A DNA stretch of 64,000 bases, from positions 258,891-322,890 of the forward strand of contig NZ_JBAJJM010000007.1 in the NCBI RefSeq assembly GCF_036880405.1. Direction: 5' to 3'. The position numbers were made by a program, and so were the translations under genes. The notes under the pieces were generated by a model that was not told the origin of the DNA, made no database searches, and worked only from the letters and a program-made list of their open reading frames with translations. Source of the stretch: Mannheimia indoligenes (lineage in GTDB: Bacteria; Pseudomonadota; Gammaproteobacteria; Enterobacterales; Pasteurellaceae). Positions 8,758-16,399 of this stretch are shown in pieces; positions within the stretch are counted from its first letter, which is position 1, and each line of letters opens with the position of its first letter.

Positions 8758-10449
8758 TTAAGTGTTATTAACCGTTGATTTTGCTAATTCTTCATCTCTT
8801 AATACACGGCGAAGAATTTTACCAACATTACTTTTTGGTAGTTCATCTCTAAACTCAATATCACGTGGAATTTTATAGCCCGTTAGGAATTGGCGACAGT
8901 AACTACGAAGTTCATCACGGGTTAAACTTTCATCTTTTTTCGTTACAAAAATTTTAATACTTTCGCCAGAAGCTTCACTCGGTATACCAATAGCAACGAC
9001 TTCATTCACTTTAGGATTTTGTGAAATCACCTCTTCAATTTCGGTTGGATAAACGTTAAAACCGGATACGATGATCATATCTTTTTTGCGATCGACAATG
9101 CGTAAATTGAGATCTTCACCCATTACGACAATATCGCCTGTTGCCATCCAACCGTCTTTTAATACTTGAGCAGTATCTTCAGGACGATTCCAATAACCTT
9201 GCATTACTTGAGGACCTTTAACCAATAGCTCTCCTCTTTCACCAAGTGGGAGTTCGTTACCTTCATCATCTACAATGCGGATATCCGTATTGGGTACAGG
9301 CACGCCAATTGAACCTGAATATTCCACAGAATCACTTCGTGTTGCGGAAATAAGTGGTGAACATTCTGTCATTCCGTAACCTTCAATAATGTGGCACCCT
9401 GTCAAATCGTGCCAACGTTTTGCTACATTAGACTGAATAGCCGCTCCTCCACCCACACTGAGTTTCAAATTTGAGAAATCCACCTCTTTAAATGCTTCAT
9501 TATTGAGTAAGGCGTTAAATAATGTATTCACACCCGTAATAATTGATACTCTATATTTTTTCAGCTCTTTAATGAAACCAGGAATATCACGAGGGTTAGT
9601 AATTAATAAGCCTGTAATACCTAGTTCAAGGAATAATAAGCAGTTTAAAGATAACGCAAGAACGTGATAAAGCGGTAAAGGTACTGTACCAATTAAGTTT
9701 GGCGAATTTTTCAATAAAGGATCAACAATCCATTTTGCCTGCATCATATTTGCAATTAAGTTTTGATGCGTTAGCATTGCCCCTTTCGCTACGCCTGTTG
9801 TACCGCCCGTGTATTGTAAAAAGGCAAGATCGCTACTTACAATATTCGGTTTGACATATTGTCTTTGTTTGCCAATACTTAATGCTTCCCTAAAGCTGAC
9901 AGCGTGAGGTAACTTATATTTAGGCACTAATTTTTTAATATATTTAACCACGAAATTAACTAAAGTACGTTTACCAAATGAGAGCTGGTCTCCCATTCTG
10001 GTTAAAATAACGTGTTTAATATTTGTGTTGAACACCACCTTTTCTAAAGTAGCCGCAAAGTTGGAGACAATCACAATCGCCTTTGCTCCGCTATCGTTAA
10101 GCTGATGCTCTAATTCACGCGGTGTATAAAGCGGATTAACGTTTACTACTATCAATCCGGCACGCAATGCTCCAAATAATGCAATCGGATATTGCAATAA
10201 ATTCGGCATCATTAATGCAATACGATCGCCTTTTTGTAAACGTAATTCATTTTGCAAATAAGCAGCGAAAGAACGGCTGCGTTCTTCTAATTTGCGAAAA
10301 GTCAGAATTTGCCCCATATTAATATAAGCTGGAATATCCGGGTGGCGTTTTATTGCCGCTTCAAACATCTCAACCAGCGATTCATATTGATTCGTTTCAA
10401 TTGTTTTTGGCGAATAGGGAGGGTAATTCTTAAACCATATTTTTTCCAT
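8758..10449 (-). CDS. fadD: Long-chain fatty acid CoA ligase
   Basis: FadD activates fatty acids to acyl-CoA through an acyl-adenylate at the inner membrane. The AMP-binding P-loop YTGGTTGVAKGAML lies at about residues 211-225. GYGMTECSPL and the C-terminal TGDI and DRKKDMIIVSGFNVYPTEIEE signatures of the ANL superfamily follow. The 563-residue length fits. The N-terminal EKIWFKNYPP is typical of gammaproteobacterial FadD. Its start is nine bases after rseC, placing it in the sigma-E regulator cluster. No other beta-oxidation gene is in the window, so incorporation of exogenous fatty acids is as likely a role as degradation (inference). Confidence 0.93.
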   Translation of the reverse strand: MEKIWFKNYPPYSPKTIETNQYESLVEMFEAAIKRHPDIPAYINMGQILTFRKLEERSRSFAAYLQNELRLQKGDRIALMMPNLLQYPIALFGALRAGLIVVNVNPLYTPRELEHQLNDSGAKAIVIVSNFAATLEKVVFNTNIKHVILTRMGDQLSFGKRTLVNFVVKYIKKLVPKYKLPHAVSFREALSIGKQRQYVKPNIVSSDLAFLQYTGGTTGVAKGAMLTHQNLIANMMQAKWIVDPLLKNSPNLIGTVPLPLYHVLALSLNCLLFLELGITGLLITNPRDIPGFIKELKKYRVSIITGVNTLFNALLNNEAFKEVDFSNLKLSVGGGAAIQSNVAKRWHDLTGCHIIEGYGMTECSPLISATRSDSVEYSGSIGVPVPNTDIRIVDDEGNELPLGERGELLVKGPQVMQGYWNRPEDTAQVLKDGWMATGDIVVMGEDLNLRIVDRKKDMIIVSGFNVYPTEIEEVISQNPKVNEVVAIGIPSEASGESIKIFVTKKDESLTRDELRSYCRQFLTGYKIPRDIEFRDELPKSNVGKILRRVLRDEELAKSTVNNT

Positions 10450-10458
10450 TCTAGTCTC

Positions 10459-10890
10459 CTAAACCTTACCTAAAAAAATAGGCGAAAAATTTACTTGCTG
10501 ACTGCGTTTATCAATAAATTTTTTTACAGCCCAGAAACTGATTCCTGTAAAAAGCAACATTACAAACAAAACAATAAGTTCATTTGCAAAAAATTGTGAA
10601 AATCCGACCGCTGTTATAATTAAAATAAATAGCGGAATGCCATAAATTAGAAAGACACTTTTTAATAATGTATTTTCAGCTAAACCTAACTGAATTTTAT
10701 CACCCACATTTAACGGTTCATCAACCGCGATGCGAAAACGTGGTGCTATTTTTTCACCAGCTAACGCTGATAATGCTTTTGTACCACAAGCGACCTTTGA
10801 CGCACAACCGCCACAGCCACTTTTTGCATAGCATTGCACAATAGCAATACCATTACGGTATTCCACAACAGTCGCTTCTTCTACTATCAT
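10459..10890 (-). CDS. rseC: RseC/MucC-family SoxR-reducing system protein
   Basis: This 143-residue inner-membrane protein has an N-terminal cytoplasmic cysteine cluster (Cys20, 26, 29, 35: CYAKSGCGGCASKVAC), then two adjacent transmembrane helices (about residues 73-92 and 96-114), the layout of RseC. The family is linked to SoxR re-reduction alongside Rsx, and to sigma-E clusters. Its start overlaps the rseB stop by four bases, so the two are translationally coupled. Confidence 0.9.
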   Translation of the reverse strand: MIVEEATVVEYRNGIAIVQCYAKSGCGGCASKVACGTKALSALAGEKIAPRFRIAVDEPLNVGDKIQLGLAENTLLKSVFLIYGIPLFILIITAVGFSQFFANELIVLFVMLLFTGISFWAVKKFIDKRSQQVNFSPIFLGKV

Positions 10891-11870
10891 TGAGAAGCTC
10901 CTTCTCTAAATTGAATGTTTGCCAAAATGTGCTTAGCCGCTTCTAACGGCACATCGCCAATAATCACAATATCTTTATCATTGATTGTCTGATTTAAAAC
11001 GGTTAATTTGCCTTGCTGTCCGGCATAGTCATCAAAATTAACACCTTGACTCGGCATTACATAAATCGTAAAACTCAATAAACCATCGCTATATAAACGG
11101 CTATCCACATATTCACTGTCAAACTGATAAGCTGCTCCGCTTACTGTTTGGTTCTTAACCAATCGAAAACCTGTCGGTAACTCGTTCACATCCCAGTTAT
11201 AAGGCGATTTTATCTCTTCTTTTTGAGTAGAGGTTAATGTTGGTAGCATTAAAACATCAATTGCATTAGCAATCATCGCAATTTCTTGAGATTGGTAAAG
11301 CTGTAACACTCGAAATTCTTCTAACACTACATTATCTTCATTTTGCAGCTGGCTTTTTAGCAATAAATTGGTCTCTTCATCAATCCAAAGCGTGTAAGAA
11401 TAGCGGAAATTATCTTTTGGCAAAATACGAATAACTTTCGCTATTCTATCCGAAATACGATCTTTACCCGCATCTAAGAATACATAGCCGTTTAAGTGAT
11501 GATAATCAGCGTAAATGACATTGGGAAGGTTATCTAAAATATAGGAACTGTTTAAACTAAAAGGACGGAAGTTGTATCCTAAATAGCTAACATTGCTATC
11601 TTTCAGGATAATTTCTTCTCGATTGTGATCTAGATTTAATAATTGAGCATACTCTTTATCATTAACAAAGGCGTGGCGTAACCGAAAAGATTCTATGCCT
11701 GTATTTTGCTGAAGAATATAGAGTAATTCGTAATTTGATTTTTTATGAGCTTCAGTCATTGAAGATAAATACAGCAAAGGCGTTTTAATTCCTGTATCTG
11801 CCAACGCAAAAGCGGAACAAGCGAAAATAGCTATGAACATCAAAAAATATTTTTTTATCTTAATAAACAT
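10887..11870 (-). CDS. rseB: Sigma-E regulatory protein RseB (periplasmic)
   Basis: RseB binds the periplasmic part of RseA and shields it from proteolysis until envelope stress or lipopolysaccharide relieves it. I place the start at 11870 (327 residues); a start at 11888 is open, but the inner ATG gives a normal signal peptide (MFIKIKKYFLMFIAIFACSA, cleavage near ALA) and a better RBS. The MucB/RseB two-domain body follows. It overlaps rseC by four bases but is separated from rseA by about 160 bases holding a strong hairpin terminator, unlike the tight E. coli arrangement. Confidence 0.88.
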   Translation of the reverse strand: MFIKIKKYFLMFIAIFACSAFALADTGIKTPLLYLSSMTEAHKKSNYELLYILQQNTGIESFRLRHAFVNDKEYAQLLNLDHNREEIILKDSNVSYLGYNFRPFSLNSSYILDNLPNVIYADYHHLNGYVFLDAGKDRISDRIAKVIRILPKDNFRYSYTLWIDEETNLLLKSQLQNEDNVVLEEFRVLQLYQSQEIAMIANAIDVLMLPTLTSTQKEEIKSPYNWDVNELPTGFRLVKNQTVSGAAYQFDSEYVDSRLYSDGLLSFTIYVMPSQGVNFDDYAGQQGKLTVLNQTINDKDIVIIGDVPLEAAKHILANIQFREGASQ

Positions 11871-11970
11871 ATTTATTCTCAAAACCAAATTAAACTGATT
11901 TATTCTATCAAAAATTTTAAATCATTTCGCTATTTGTGAGTAATTTCTTGTTTTTTCGCTACATTTACAT

Positions 11971-12008
11971 ACAAAAAACCACATAATTATCAATTAATTA
12001 TGTGGTTT
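11971..12008 (-). terminator. Intrinsic terminator between rseA and rseB
   Basis: Perfect 14-bp stem (11976-11989 with 11995-12008, five-base loop). On the reverse strand the stem is followed by TTTTTTGT, a proper U-run; the forward strand lacks one. It sits right after the rseA stop and would end or attenuate rpoE-rseA transcription ahead of rseB. Confidence 0.85.
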
Positions 12009-12028
12009 CTTACTTACCTTAATCTATC

Positions 12029-12640
12029 TTATCTATTTTGCTGTTCTACTTGATTTGAAGAAGTTTTAGCCTTCTGTTTTTCTTCTTCTGATAAAGTTAC
12101 ACCTTGTACTGTATTTGTACGACGTTGTAGCTCGTGATTTTCTAGTAACGCATTGATTTTACGTTGCTGAAGCTCTAATTGCTCAGCAGTTGGCTGATCT
12201 TTCGCCGGTGCATTATAACTTACCGCTTCAACAGAATTACTGAAAGGTAAAGTTTGCAATACAGGCTGAGTTTGAGCCACTTCATTATTAGCGTTAAATG
12301 AATTTACACCAAATACAGCAACTAAACAGACTGAAGCAGCAACACCTGCTTGTAAGAGTGGAGTACCCCAACGTTTAAGTTTAAGTAATAAACCTTTTGG
12401 TTTTTCCACATTTGCTTGAGATTCAATTTCTTCATTTTCAAGCAATGCTTCCATTTCCGCAGAAAAATCCGCACCTAAGATGATTTCATCACCTTGCATC
12501 ACATTACGAATGGTGTGATAACTAGCCCATTTTTGCTGTAATTCAGGGCTATTGGTTAAGGTTTCTACAAACTCTTTATCAACATCTTGCCCGTCCATAT
12601 AAGCAGAAAGGTATTCGTGTTGAGTAATGCGTTGTTGCAT
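12029..12640 (-). CDS. rseA: Anti-sigma-E factor RseA
   Basis: RseA is a single-pass inner-membrane protein that sequesters sigma-E until DegS and RseP cleave it. The N-terminal sigma-binding domain begins MQQRITQHEYLSAYMDG and includes LQQKWASYHTIRNVMQGDEI. A transmembrane segment lies at about residues 97-113 (LQAGVAASVCLVAVFGV) and the C-terminal periplasmic tail is Gln/Glu-rich. I chose the start at 12640 (203 residues) because GGAG is correctly spaced and the N-terminus matches the family; an upstream ATG at 12652 overlaps that RBS. It follows rpoE closely. Confidence 0.92.
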   Translation of the reverse strand: MQQRITQHEYLSAYMDGQDVDKEFVETLTNSPELQQKWASYHTIRNVMQGDEIILGADFSAEMEALLENEEIESQANVEKPKGLLLKLKRWGTPLLQAGVAASVCLVAVFGVNSFNANNEVAQTQPVLQTLPFSNSVEAVSYNAPAKDQPTAEQLELQQRKINALLENHELQRRTNTVQGVTLSEEEKQKAKTSSNQVEQQNR

Positions 12641-12687
12641 AATCGACTCCAATGATTTTTGAGATTTTTTAAAACTATTTATTTGAT

Positions 12688-13260
12688 TTACTGTATAAGT
12701 GGATTAATTTTTGCATCAATTGCTTCCCTTGCACGGAAAATACGTGAACGTACTGTTCCTACAGGGCACTCCATCACTTCTGCAATTTCTTCGTAACTTA
12801 AACCTTCTAATTCTCTTAAACGAATTGCAGTTTTAAGCTCATCAGGTAAATTTTCAATCGTATCAAATACGACTTTCTTTAATTCTTCGGATAGCACCAA
12901 ATTTTCAGGTGTATCACTTTCACGAAGCTGAGTACCAACATCATAGCTTTCGGCATCTTCGGCTAAAATATCTTCTTTCGGAGGTCTTCTGCCTAATGAA
13001 GTTAAATGATTTTTTGCAGTATTAACCGCAATACGGTAAAGCCAAGTGTAAAAAGCACTTTCCCCACGAAATGATTCTAAGGAACGATAGGCTTTAATAA
13101 AAGATTCTTGCACAATGTCTGGAATATCATCTCTTGCAACATAGCGAGTAAGCAAACCGGCTACCCTGTTTTGATAACGTACTACAAGTAAATTAAATGC
13201 TTTTTTATCACCTTTTTGTGCTTTTTCGACTAATTCTTGGTCGGTGATTTGTTCGCTCAA
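12688..13260 (-). CDS. rpoE: RNA polymerase sigma-E factor (TTG start)
   Basis: This extracytoplasmic-function sigma factor of 190 residues has region 2 (RGESAFYTWLYRIAVNTAKNH) and region 4 (LSYEEIAEVMECPVGTVRSR) nearly identical to E. coli RpoE. The conserved N-terminus MSEQITDQ is encoded from a TTG at 13260, with AGGAG upstream; no ATG is available at that site. A sigma-E-type promoter sits just upstream, indicating autoregulation. rseA follows 47 bases downstream. Confidence 0.95.
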   Translation of the reverse strand: MSEQITDQELVEKAQKGDKKAFNLLVVRYQNRVAGLLTRYVARDDIPDIVQESFIKAYRSLESFRGESAFYTWLYRIAVNTAKNHLTSLGRRPPKEDILAEDAESYDVGTQLRESDTPENLVLSEELKKVVFDTIENLPDELKTAIRLRELEGLSYEEIAEVMECPVGTVRSRIFRAREAIDAKINPLIQ

Positions 13261-13305
13261 CTGCGGACTCTCCTAATAAATGTGTCATTTCCATTGCACA
13301 CTTCT

Positions 13306-13333
13306 TTAGTGTGTGCTTTTTTCTAAAAGTTCC
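13306..13333 (-). promoter_or_regulatory. Candidate sigma-E promoter of rpoE
   Basis: On the reverse strand GGAACTT (13333-13327), a 16-base spacer and ACTAA (13310-13306) match the sigma-E consensus GGAACTT-N16-TCTAA apart from one -10 base. It lies about 50-75 bases upstream of the TTG start. Autoregulation of rpoE is well known in related bacteria. Confidence 0.7.
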
Positions 13334-13385
13334 AACTAATGCGGAAAATTTTCTGATCTTTTTGATTTTTTGATAAAAACAAATA

Positions 13386-13443
13386 ACAAGCGGTCGGATT
13401 TTAGCGAAATTTTGCAAAAATTTCAAAAAATCCGACCGCTTGT
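13386..13443. terminator. Inverted uptake-signal pair downstream of leuA
   Basis: ACAAGCGGTCGGAT at 13386-13399 and its exact reverse complement at 13430-13443 form a 14-bp stem, loop about 30 bases. It separates leuA from rpoE (both reverse) and may terminate leuA. Confidence 0.65.
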
Positions 13444-13491
13444 ATCGCCTTTGAAAAGGACTAATTGCAATTTACTCTACTTTATTATTTC

Positions 13492-15036
13492 TCATTTCTT
13501 CGCTTTTAAATCCGCTACTTTTTGTGAACGGTAAATCGCATTGATGGCGTGAATTAACGCTCTTGCCGAGCTTTCTACGATATCTGTCGCCAAGCCCACA
13601 CCGTGGAATTTTCTGCCTTCATATTCCACCACAATATCCACCTGCCCTAAGGCTTCTGCTCCTTCTCCTTTTGCGGTTAAGTTATAGTGCGACATTTTAA
13701 GCTCCATCCCCACAATATTCATAATTGCATTGTAAGTTGCTTCAACCGGACCATTACCGCCTTGCGAAGTTGCACTTTGACGAACACCGTCTAGTTCTAC
13801 CTGCACAAATGCAGATGCCGGCAAACCGCTAATCAGCTGAGTCGTAATCACATCCAGTTTTAATCTGTTTTCTTCGCCTTGTTGCATATCAATAAAAGCA
13901 AGAGCTTCTAAATCATAATCAAAAACTTGTCCTTTTTTATCAGCAAGCTCTAGGAAAGCTTCATAGAGTTTATCTAAATCATAATCCGCTTCGGTATAGC
14001 CCATATCCGCCATATGTCCTTTTACCGCTGCACGACCTGAACGAGCGGTTAAGTTTAACTTCTCTTTCTTCAAGCCAATGGTTTCCGGAGACATAATTTC
14101 GTAGGTATTTTTGTTTTTCAGCATACCGTCTTGGTGAATACCTGATGAGTGAGCGAACGCATTGCTGCCTACAATCGCTTTATTCGGCTGAATTGGCATA
14201 TTACAAAGCTGGCTCACCATTTGGCTCACACGATGAATTTCTTGGGTGTTGATACGAGTATCCACGCCCAAGAATTCTTGACGGGTTTTAATCACCATTA
14301 CCACTTCTTCCAATGCCGTATTCCCTGCACGTTCACCAATACCGTTAATGGTACATTCGATCTGTCTTGCCCCATTTTGGATTGCGGTTAAAGAGTTCGC
14401 TGTTGCCATTCCTAAATCGTTATGACAATGTACAGAAACGATTGCTTTATCGATATTCGGCACACGGTTCATCACTTGGTGGATAATGTTTCCATACTCA
14501 TTCGGCAAGCAGAAACCAACCGTATCCGGAATATTCACGGTGGTCGCCCCTGCGTTGATTGCAGCTTCTACAATACGGCAGATGTTATCAATCCCTGTAC
14601 GACCTGCATCTTCACACGAAAACTCGACATCATCGGTATAGCCACGAGCACGTTTTACTGCTGCCACTGCCATTTCCACTACATCATCAAATGAACGCTT
14701 TAATTTTGCTTCAACGTGCAATGCCGAGCTAGCAATAAAGGTGTGAATACGGAAAGCTTCTGCAACTTTTAAGGCTTCATAAGCAGCATCAATATCTTTT
14801 GGTACAGCTCGAGAAAGTGCCGCCACACGGCTGTTTTTGATATGACGAGCAATCGTTTGTACCGATTCAAAATCCCCTGATGATGAAACAGGGAAACCTA
14901 CCTCCATAACATCCACACCTAAACGCTCCAACGCGAGTGCAATTTGTAATTTTTCTTTTACCGTTAAACTCGCTTTTAGAGATTGTTCGCCATCACGTAA
15001 GGTGGTGTCAAAAATAATAATGTTATTGTTGCTCAT
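13492..15036 (-). CDS. leuA: 2-isopropylmalate synthase
   Basis: LeuA condenses acetyl-CoA with 2-oxoisovalerate, the first step of leucine synthesis, and is feedback-inhibited by leucine. The 514 residues comprise a catalytic TIM barrel with TTLRDGEQS (residues 9-17), the metal-binding VHCHNDLGMA near 203 and the HSSGIHQDGMLK segment. The C-terminal LeuA regulatory domain (about 395-514) contains GNGPVEATYNAI. Translation is preceded by a 160-base leader with a leucine-rich peptide and a terminator, so it is controlled by attenuation. leuBCD do not follow; the next gene is rpoE. Confidence 0.96.
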   Translation of the reverse strand: MSNNNIIIFDTTLRDGEQSLKASLTVKEKLQIALALERLGVDVMEVGFPVSSSGDFESVQTIARHIKNSRVAALSRAVPKDIDAAYEALKVAEAFRIHTFIASSALHVEAKLKRSFDDVVEMAVAAVKRARGYTDDVEFSCEDAGRTGIDNICRIVEAAINAGATTVNIPDTVGFCLPNEYGNIIHQVMNRVPNIDKAIVSVHCHNDLGMATANSLTAIQNGARQIECTINGIGERAGNTALEEVVMVIKTRQEFLGVDTRINTQEIHRVSQMVSQLCNMPIQPNKAIVGSNAFAHSSGIHQDGMLKNKNTYEIMSPETIGLKKEKLNLTARSGRAAVKGHMADMGYTEADYDLDKLYEAFLELADKKGQVFDYDLEALAFIDMQQGEENRLKLDVITTQLISGLPASAFVQVELDGVRQSATSQGGNGPVEATYNAIMNIVGMELKMSHYNLTAKGEGAEALGQVDIVVEYEGRKFHGVGLATDIVESSARALIHAINAIYRSQKVADLKAKK

Positions 15037-15074
15037 AATAAAACCTTCATTTTATTGGGATAAATTATTGGGAT

Positions 15075-15102
15075 AAAAAAAGCCCGCATTTTAAGTGCGG
15101 GC
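15075..15102 (-). terminator. leuA attenuator (intrinsic terminator in leader)
   Basis: On the reverse strand, a GCCCGCA / TGCGGGC stem (7 bp, loop of 7) is followed by seven Ts (15081-15075). It lies 38 bases upstream of leuA. The 5' arm (15102-15095) can alternatively pair with GTGCG-containing sequence at 15153-15146 at the end of the leader peptide, a plausible antiterminator. Confidence 0.85.
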
Positions 15103-15141
15103 AAGAATGTGGATAGTCCATTTACTTTTTCCAACCAATCT

Positions 15142-15198
15142 TTATCCTCGCACAGAATACGATAACAGAGATAATCGGAGTAAGGTAAATTTTTCCAT
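15142..15198 (-). CDS. leuL: leu operon leader peptide (18 aa)
   Basis: This short ORF encodes MEKFTLLRLSLLSYSVRG, with five leucines in 18 residues clustered at positions 6-12 (codons TTA, CTC, TTA, CTG, TTA). It lies between a good sigma-70 promoter and the attenuator terminator in the leuA leader. Ribosome stalling at the leucine codons would leave the following GTGCGAGG free to pair with the terminator's 5' arm. No clear Shine-Dalgarno precedes it, the main weakness. The longer reverse ORF through this region is the leader read in another frame. Confidence 0.8.
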   Translation of the reverse strand: MEKFTLLRLSLLSYSVRG

Positions 15199-15246
15199 AT
15201 GTTGTGTTGTGTGTTTATGTTTGCATTGTTATTCGTTAATGGGTGT

Positions 15247-15274
15247 ATATTAGCTTTATCCAAGGTAATGTCAA
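15247..15274 (-). promoter_or_regulatory. Sigma-70 promoter of leuL-leuA
   Basis: TTGACA (15274-15269), 16-base spacer, TAATAT (15252-15247) on the reverse strand, placing the start of transcription about 40 bases before the leader peptide. Confidence 0.75.
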
Positions 15275-15525
15275 TAGCATTTTTCACTTTACGCAACCGT
15301 TTAACCGCAATTAAGAACCTATCAAATTAGAATATTATTTTGCCATTAACAATATATTTGGTTGAAAACTCCAAATGAGAAAAGCAAAATAATACAATAC
15401 ATCAATTTTAATGATATTTAGAATTTTAAAATTTCTATAAAAATAATTTTAAATTTATTTTTACCTTTGAAGTTTCAACTCAAATTTGATAGCCTCTTGC
15501 ATTATTTTACTGCTGAGGATACACA

Positions 15526-16341
15526 ATGACCCTACCATTTCGTGCCATTATTTCCGATCTTGACGGTACTCTGTTAAATGCACATCATAAAATTGGCGAT
15601 TTTACGATTGAAACATTAGAAAAATTATCACAAAAAGGCGTAGATATCTTTTTTGCCACAGGCAGAAATTACCCCGATGTTTCCCATATCATCAGCAAAG
15701 TAGATGCTAAAAATGCAATGCTGGTTACCTCAAATGGAGCAAGAGCCAATAATTTAGACGGCGAAAAAATTGTCAGTCATTATTTGCCGGAAGATATCGC
15801 CGTTGAGTTAATGAACATTAACTTTGACGATAAAAATGTTTGCCTAAACAGCTATCAAGGCGATGAATGGTTTATCAATAAAGAGATTCCACAGCTAAAA
15901 CACTTCCACCAAGAATCCGGTTTTGGCTATCAAGTGGCAGATTTTTCTAACCATCACGGCAGAGAAACAGAGAAAGTCTTTTTTATCGGTAAAACAGTTG
16001 AAGCCTTAATTCCGATTGAAAATTACATTCGAGAAACCTATGGGGACCGTGTGCAAATGACCTATTCCGCCCTACTCTGCCTTGAAGTAATGGCAAAGGG
16101 CGTTTGCAAAGCGAATGCCTTGGAAGAGTTAGTGAAATTACGAGGCTACAAATTACAAGATTGCATTGCCTTTGGCGACGGTATGAATGATATAGAAATG
16201 TTGAACTTAGCGGGCAAAGGTTGTCTAATGGCAAATGCCGATCCTCGCCTAAAATTGGCATTACCGAGTAATGAAGTGATTGGATACAATAAAGATGAAG
16301 CGGTTGCCAGTTATATTCGAGCCACATTTGGTATCATCTAA
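15526..16341 (+). CDS. Cof-type HAD-superfamily phosphatase
   Basis: This 271-residue HAD hydrolase of the Cof subfamily has motif I ISDLDGTLLNAH (nucleophile Asp11, acid Asp13), a C2B cap in the middle, the KGVCKANALEEL lysine motif and motif IV FGDGMNDIEML near 214-225. Such enzymes dephosphorylate sugar phosphates, pyridoxal phosphate or flavins; the substrate cannot be told from sequence. GAGGA precedes the ATG. The ~225 bases upstream (15301-15525) are AT-rich with nothing recognisable beyond the presumed promoter. Confidence 0.88.
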   Translation: MTLPFRAIISDLDGTLLNAHHKIGDFTIETLEKLSQKGVDIFFATGRNYPDVSHIISKVDAKNAMLVTSNGARANNLDGEKIVSHYLPEDIAVELMNINFDDKNVCLNSYQGDEWFINKEIPQLKHFHQESGFGYQVADFSNHHGRETEKVFFIGKTVEALIPIENYIRETYGDRVQMTYSALLCLEVMAKGVCKANALEELVKLRGYKLQDCIAFGDGMNDIEMLNLAGKGCLMANADPRLKLALPSNEVIGYNKDEAVASYIRATFGII

Positions 16342-16399
16342 TTGCAAAATTTTTTCAAAAAACAACCGCTTGTAGCACAACATATCACAAAGGAAGAGT

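Noticed and set aside
15033..15296. Reverse ORF of 87 codons upstream of leuA
   Set aside because: It runs through the leu promoter, leader peptide and attenuator in another frame; the 18-codon leader peptide explains the region better.
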